A stretch of DNA of 64,000 nucleotides from Gracilibacillus salitolerans (lineage in GTDB: Bacteria > Bacillota > Bacilli > Bacillales > Amphibacillaceae): NCBI RefSeq assembly GCF_009650095.1, contig NZ_CP045915.1, forward strand, positions 4,092,001 to 4,156,000, given 5' to 3'. The stretch's first letter is position 1. Each line of letters opens with the position of its first letter. Below the pieces are notes generated by a model. The model ran no database searches. It was not told the DNA's origin and saw only the letters and a program-made list of their open reading frames with translations. This document shows positions 62,457-64,000 of this stretch, one piece after another. Both the position numbers and the translations under genes were made by a program.

Positions 62457-64000
62457 TTACTTTTTTTGTAAAGAAGATTCTAACATATTTAGTAACTCAT
62501 TTATCCGATCTTTGGCTTCATTTGTGATAAATTCACTTAAAGACGGTTTATTCAAATGAGTTTGGGCTGAAGTCAATTGTTCGATAGCTTGCTCTTGTTT
62601 TCCATCTTGCAAGAATTTTTCAGCATTATTTAGGCGATTCAATAGATTTTTTGACATCGGATTTTTAATTTCATTTGGTGAATAGGAATCTATTATTTGT
62701 TCAAGTTCAGTAATTACAGAAACAGGATCATCAGAGATTACTACAGAGAATGGTACGCTCATTAGATTACCATCAACAGTAAACTCTATATCAAATCTCT
62801 GTTCACCGACTGACAATGAATCAAGATATTCTCTTGTAAAATCAACACGTACCGCATTTAATATATAATCCTCACCTTCAACAAGTGGCTCACCATGGTG
62901 ACTTATGTTTTCAAATTGATTGCCGTTTGGTTCAAGGAAAACATAAGTGGATGTATGTCGGTCTAACGCATCCTTATCATAATGCAATATATTCTTTTCC
63001 AATGATGGCTCGATTGGTGTCCGATCATACAGAGAGACATCATTAAAAGCAAGATCATACGGTGCTCTTCTAGATGTGACATTCAATCGGAAATATCGTC
63101 CCTCTACATTATCAAAATCAAGCGTATAGTCACGCATATTTGCCAAGGTTCCACTTTTTACAGTAGTCCAATTGTCACCATCGGTAGAGTAATCCAAATA
63201 GTAGTCGCCGATTCTTGCTTCTTGTTGATTGATAACAAAACGGCCATACGTTTTCTTCTCACCTAAATCAAACGTAATTCTAATAGGATCTTCCTCTGAT
63301 GGATTAACATTTGCGGTCTGCCAACGAGTATCTAAATCACCATCAACTAAATGATTAATATTTTGATTAGTATTTTCATGGGATACTGTAATATTTCTTT
63401 CATTCAAATCTAATAAAAGATTTTCTTCTCTAGCATAGCTTAATTGAGGTTGATAGTCATACACTTCATAATCCTCTGGTGCAGTATGCTCTCCAATTTG
63501 CACCTCATGGATACCTATATCAAGACCTCCATCCCTGTATAAAGGGTTACCAAAATAATCCTTTGTTCCTGCTTGTTCTACGTATCTACCTGCATTAATT
63601 AACGGAGAAGTCTCTTTTAATTTATAATTCTGAGTTCCTTCGTATAACCCATTGGTATAGTTAGTAGGATCACCTACAAACTGGGGATCATCCGTAATTT
63701 TAAACAAGTCAACAGGTTCATGTTCCCCACGTAAACCACTTGCTTCATAAATAGCATTGTTTTGAAACACCATATTATGAATACCTGGTTTTCCATCAGA
63801 AACACGTCTAGCCCATGTTGTAGGTGTAGTTTCATTGTAATTATAGAAAATATTATTATAAAGATACATTGATGATTTTATTTCTTCGTCATGAATTTCC
63901 ATCTCGGCCCCATCATACACAAATGTATTATTGACAAAGTATGCCGGAGACCAATTGACATGTAGTTGGTTTTTAATTAATACCCCATTATCATTTACAC
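62457..64000 (-). CDS. C-terminal part of secreted beta-helix polysaccharide-active protein (partial)
   Basis: The reading frame stays open to the right edge, so the N-terminus (signal peptide and most of the catalytic part) lies outside the window. Visible in order: the end of a right-handed parallel beta-helix (HVNWSPAYFVNNTFVYDGAE, SSMYLYNNIFYNY, MVFQNNAIYEASG, TSPLINAGRYVEQ), an F5/8 type C carbohydrate-binding domain (ending YFRLNVTSRRAPYDLAFNDV), an X2-like domain (LEPNGNQFENISHHGEPLVE, then GEDYILNAVRVDFTREYL) and a C-terminal helical stalk of FIVAR type (LEQIIDSYSPNEIKNPMSKN onward). It resembles pectate lyase-like or polygalacturonase-like secreted enzymes. No LPxTG motif is seen at its end. 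Confidence 0.82.
   Translation of the reverse strand, partial: VNDNGVLIKNQLHVNWSPAYFVNNTFVYDGAEMEIHDEEIKSSMYLYNNIFYNYNETTPTTWARRVSDGKPGIHNMVFQNNAIYEASGLRGEHEPVDLFKITDDPQFVGDPTNYTNGLYEGTQNYKLKETSPLINAGRYVEQAGTKDYFGNPLYRDGGLDIGIHEVQIGEHTAPEDYEVYDYQPQLSYAREENLLLDLNERNITVSHENTNQNINHLVDGDLDTRWQTANVNPSEEDPIRITFDLGEKKTYGRFVINQQEARIGDYYLDYSTDGDNWTTVKSGTLANMRDYTLDFDNVEGRYFRLNVTSRRAPYDLAFNDVSLYDRTPIEPSLEKNILHYDKDALDRHTSTYVFLEPNGNQFENISHHGEPLVEGEDYILNAVRVDFTREYLDSLSVGEQRFDIEFTVDGNLMSVPFSVVISDDPVSVITELEQIIDSYSPNEIKNPMSKNLLNRLNNAEKFLQDGKQEQAIEQLTSAQTHLNKPSLSEFITNEAKDRINELLNMLESSLQKK

Noticed and set aside
1..64000. CRISPR arrays, phage genes, restriction or toxin-antitoxin modules
   Set aside because: I looked for regularly spaced repeats, integrase/terminase motifs and paired small toxin-antitoxin genes and saw none. 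The only repeats are the two MITE-like copies, operator palindromes and duplicated genes.

Overview
The window is AT-rich DNA from a low-GC Gram-positive bacterium, most likely a spore-forming, probably salt-tolerant Bacillaceae (Gracilibacillus/Oceanobacillus-like; this is inference). The reasons are strong AGGAGG-type ribosome binding sites, a T-box leader, an LPxTG-type wall anchor, YesMN-type two-component regulators, an Sda-like sporulation checkpoint protein and very acidic secreted proteins. No rRNA, tRNA, phage or CRISPR array is visible. Almost the whole window is accessory carbohydrate metabolism arranged as separate, self-regulated cassettes.

Layout. 1-1.75 kb: a graveyard of broken genes (MATE-like transporter and TRAP transporter fragments scrambled by a small inversion, and a decayed sugar-binding lipoprotein). 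1.8-8.1 kb (+): a PTS operon with a BglG/ManR-type regulator, IIA, a phosphofructokinase-like kinase with altered active-site motifs, IIB, a UlaA-type IIC, a small TPR protein and a class II aldolase. 8.2-8.4 kb: a decayed 5' piece of a thioredoxin-family gene. 8.6-22.3 kb (-): a LacI-controlled cluster with a 2241-residue wall-anchored multidomain glycosidase-like enzyme, an ABC sugar importer, a 793-residue intracellular protein and the LacI gene, tied together by a shared operator palindrome. 22.8-25 kb (-): intact MATE-like and thioredoxin-family genes, the parents of the remnants at the left end. 25.2-29.6 kb (-): a T-box-controlled operon with a SAM hydroxide adenosyltransferase and a complete ECF importer.

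30-36.3 kb: a secreted pectate lyase, an XRE regulator, an AraC regulator, a 558-residue protein I do not recognise, an Sda-like small protein and a small Gln/Asn-rich protein. 36.5-50.6 kb (-): a large catabolic cluster with RpiB-type isomerase, LacI regulator, ABC importer, four kinds of dehydrogenase plus an aldehyde dehydrogenase, and three RraA-family lyases. Two of the RraA genes are almost identical and flank five of the other genes as direct repeats. A DUF624 (YesL-like) gene sits at its upstream edge. 50.8-51.6 kb (+): an apparently leaderless ArsR repressor with a VOC-family partner. 52-62.2 kb (-): a YesMN-controlled ABC importer with intracellular GH29 alpha-fucosidase and GH35 beta-galactosidase. 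62.5-64 kb (-): the C-terminal part of a secreted beta-helix polysaccharide-active protein that runs off the right edge.

How they work together: extracellular or wall-bound enzymes (giant glycosidase, pectate lyase, beta-helix protein) would break plant or algal polysaccharides. Three CUT1-type ABC importers and a PTS would take up fragments, and intracellular glycosidases, kinase/aldolase and dehydrogenase/RraA routes would finish the breakdown. The two loci whose chemistry is least clear, and so most worth testing, are the PTS-kinase-TPR-aldolase operon and the RraA/dehydrogenase cluster. Two small repeat elements with terminal inverted repeats and two cassettes flanked by duplicated genes show how this region was assembled.
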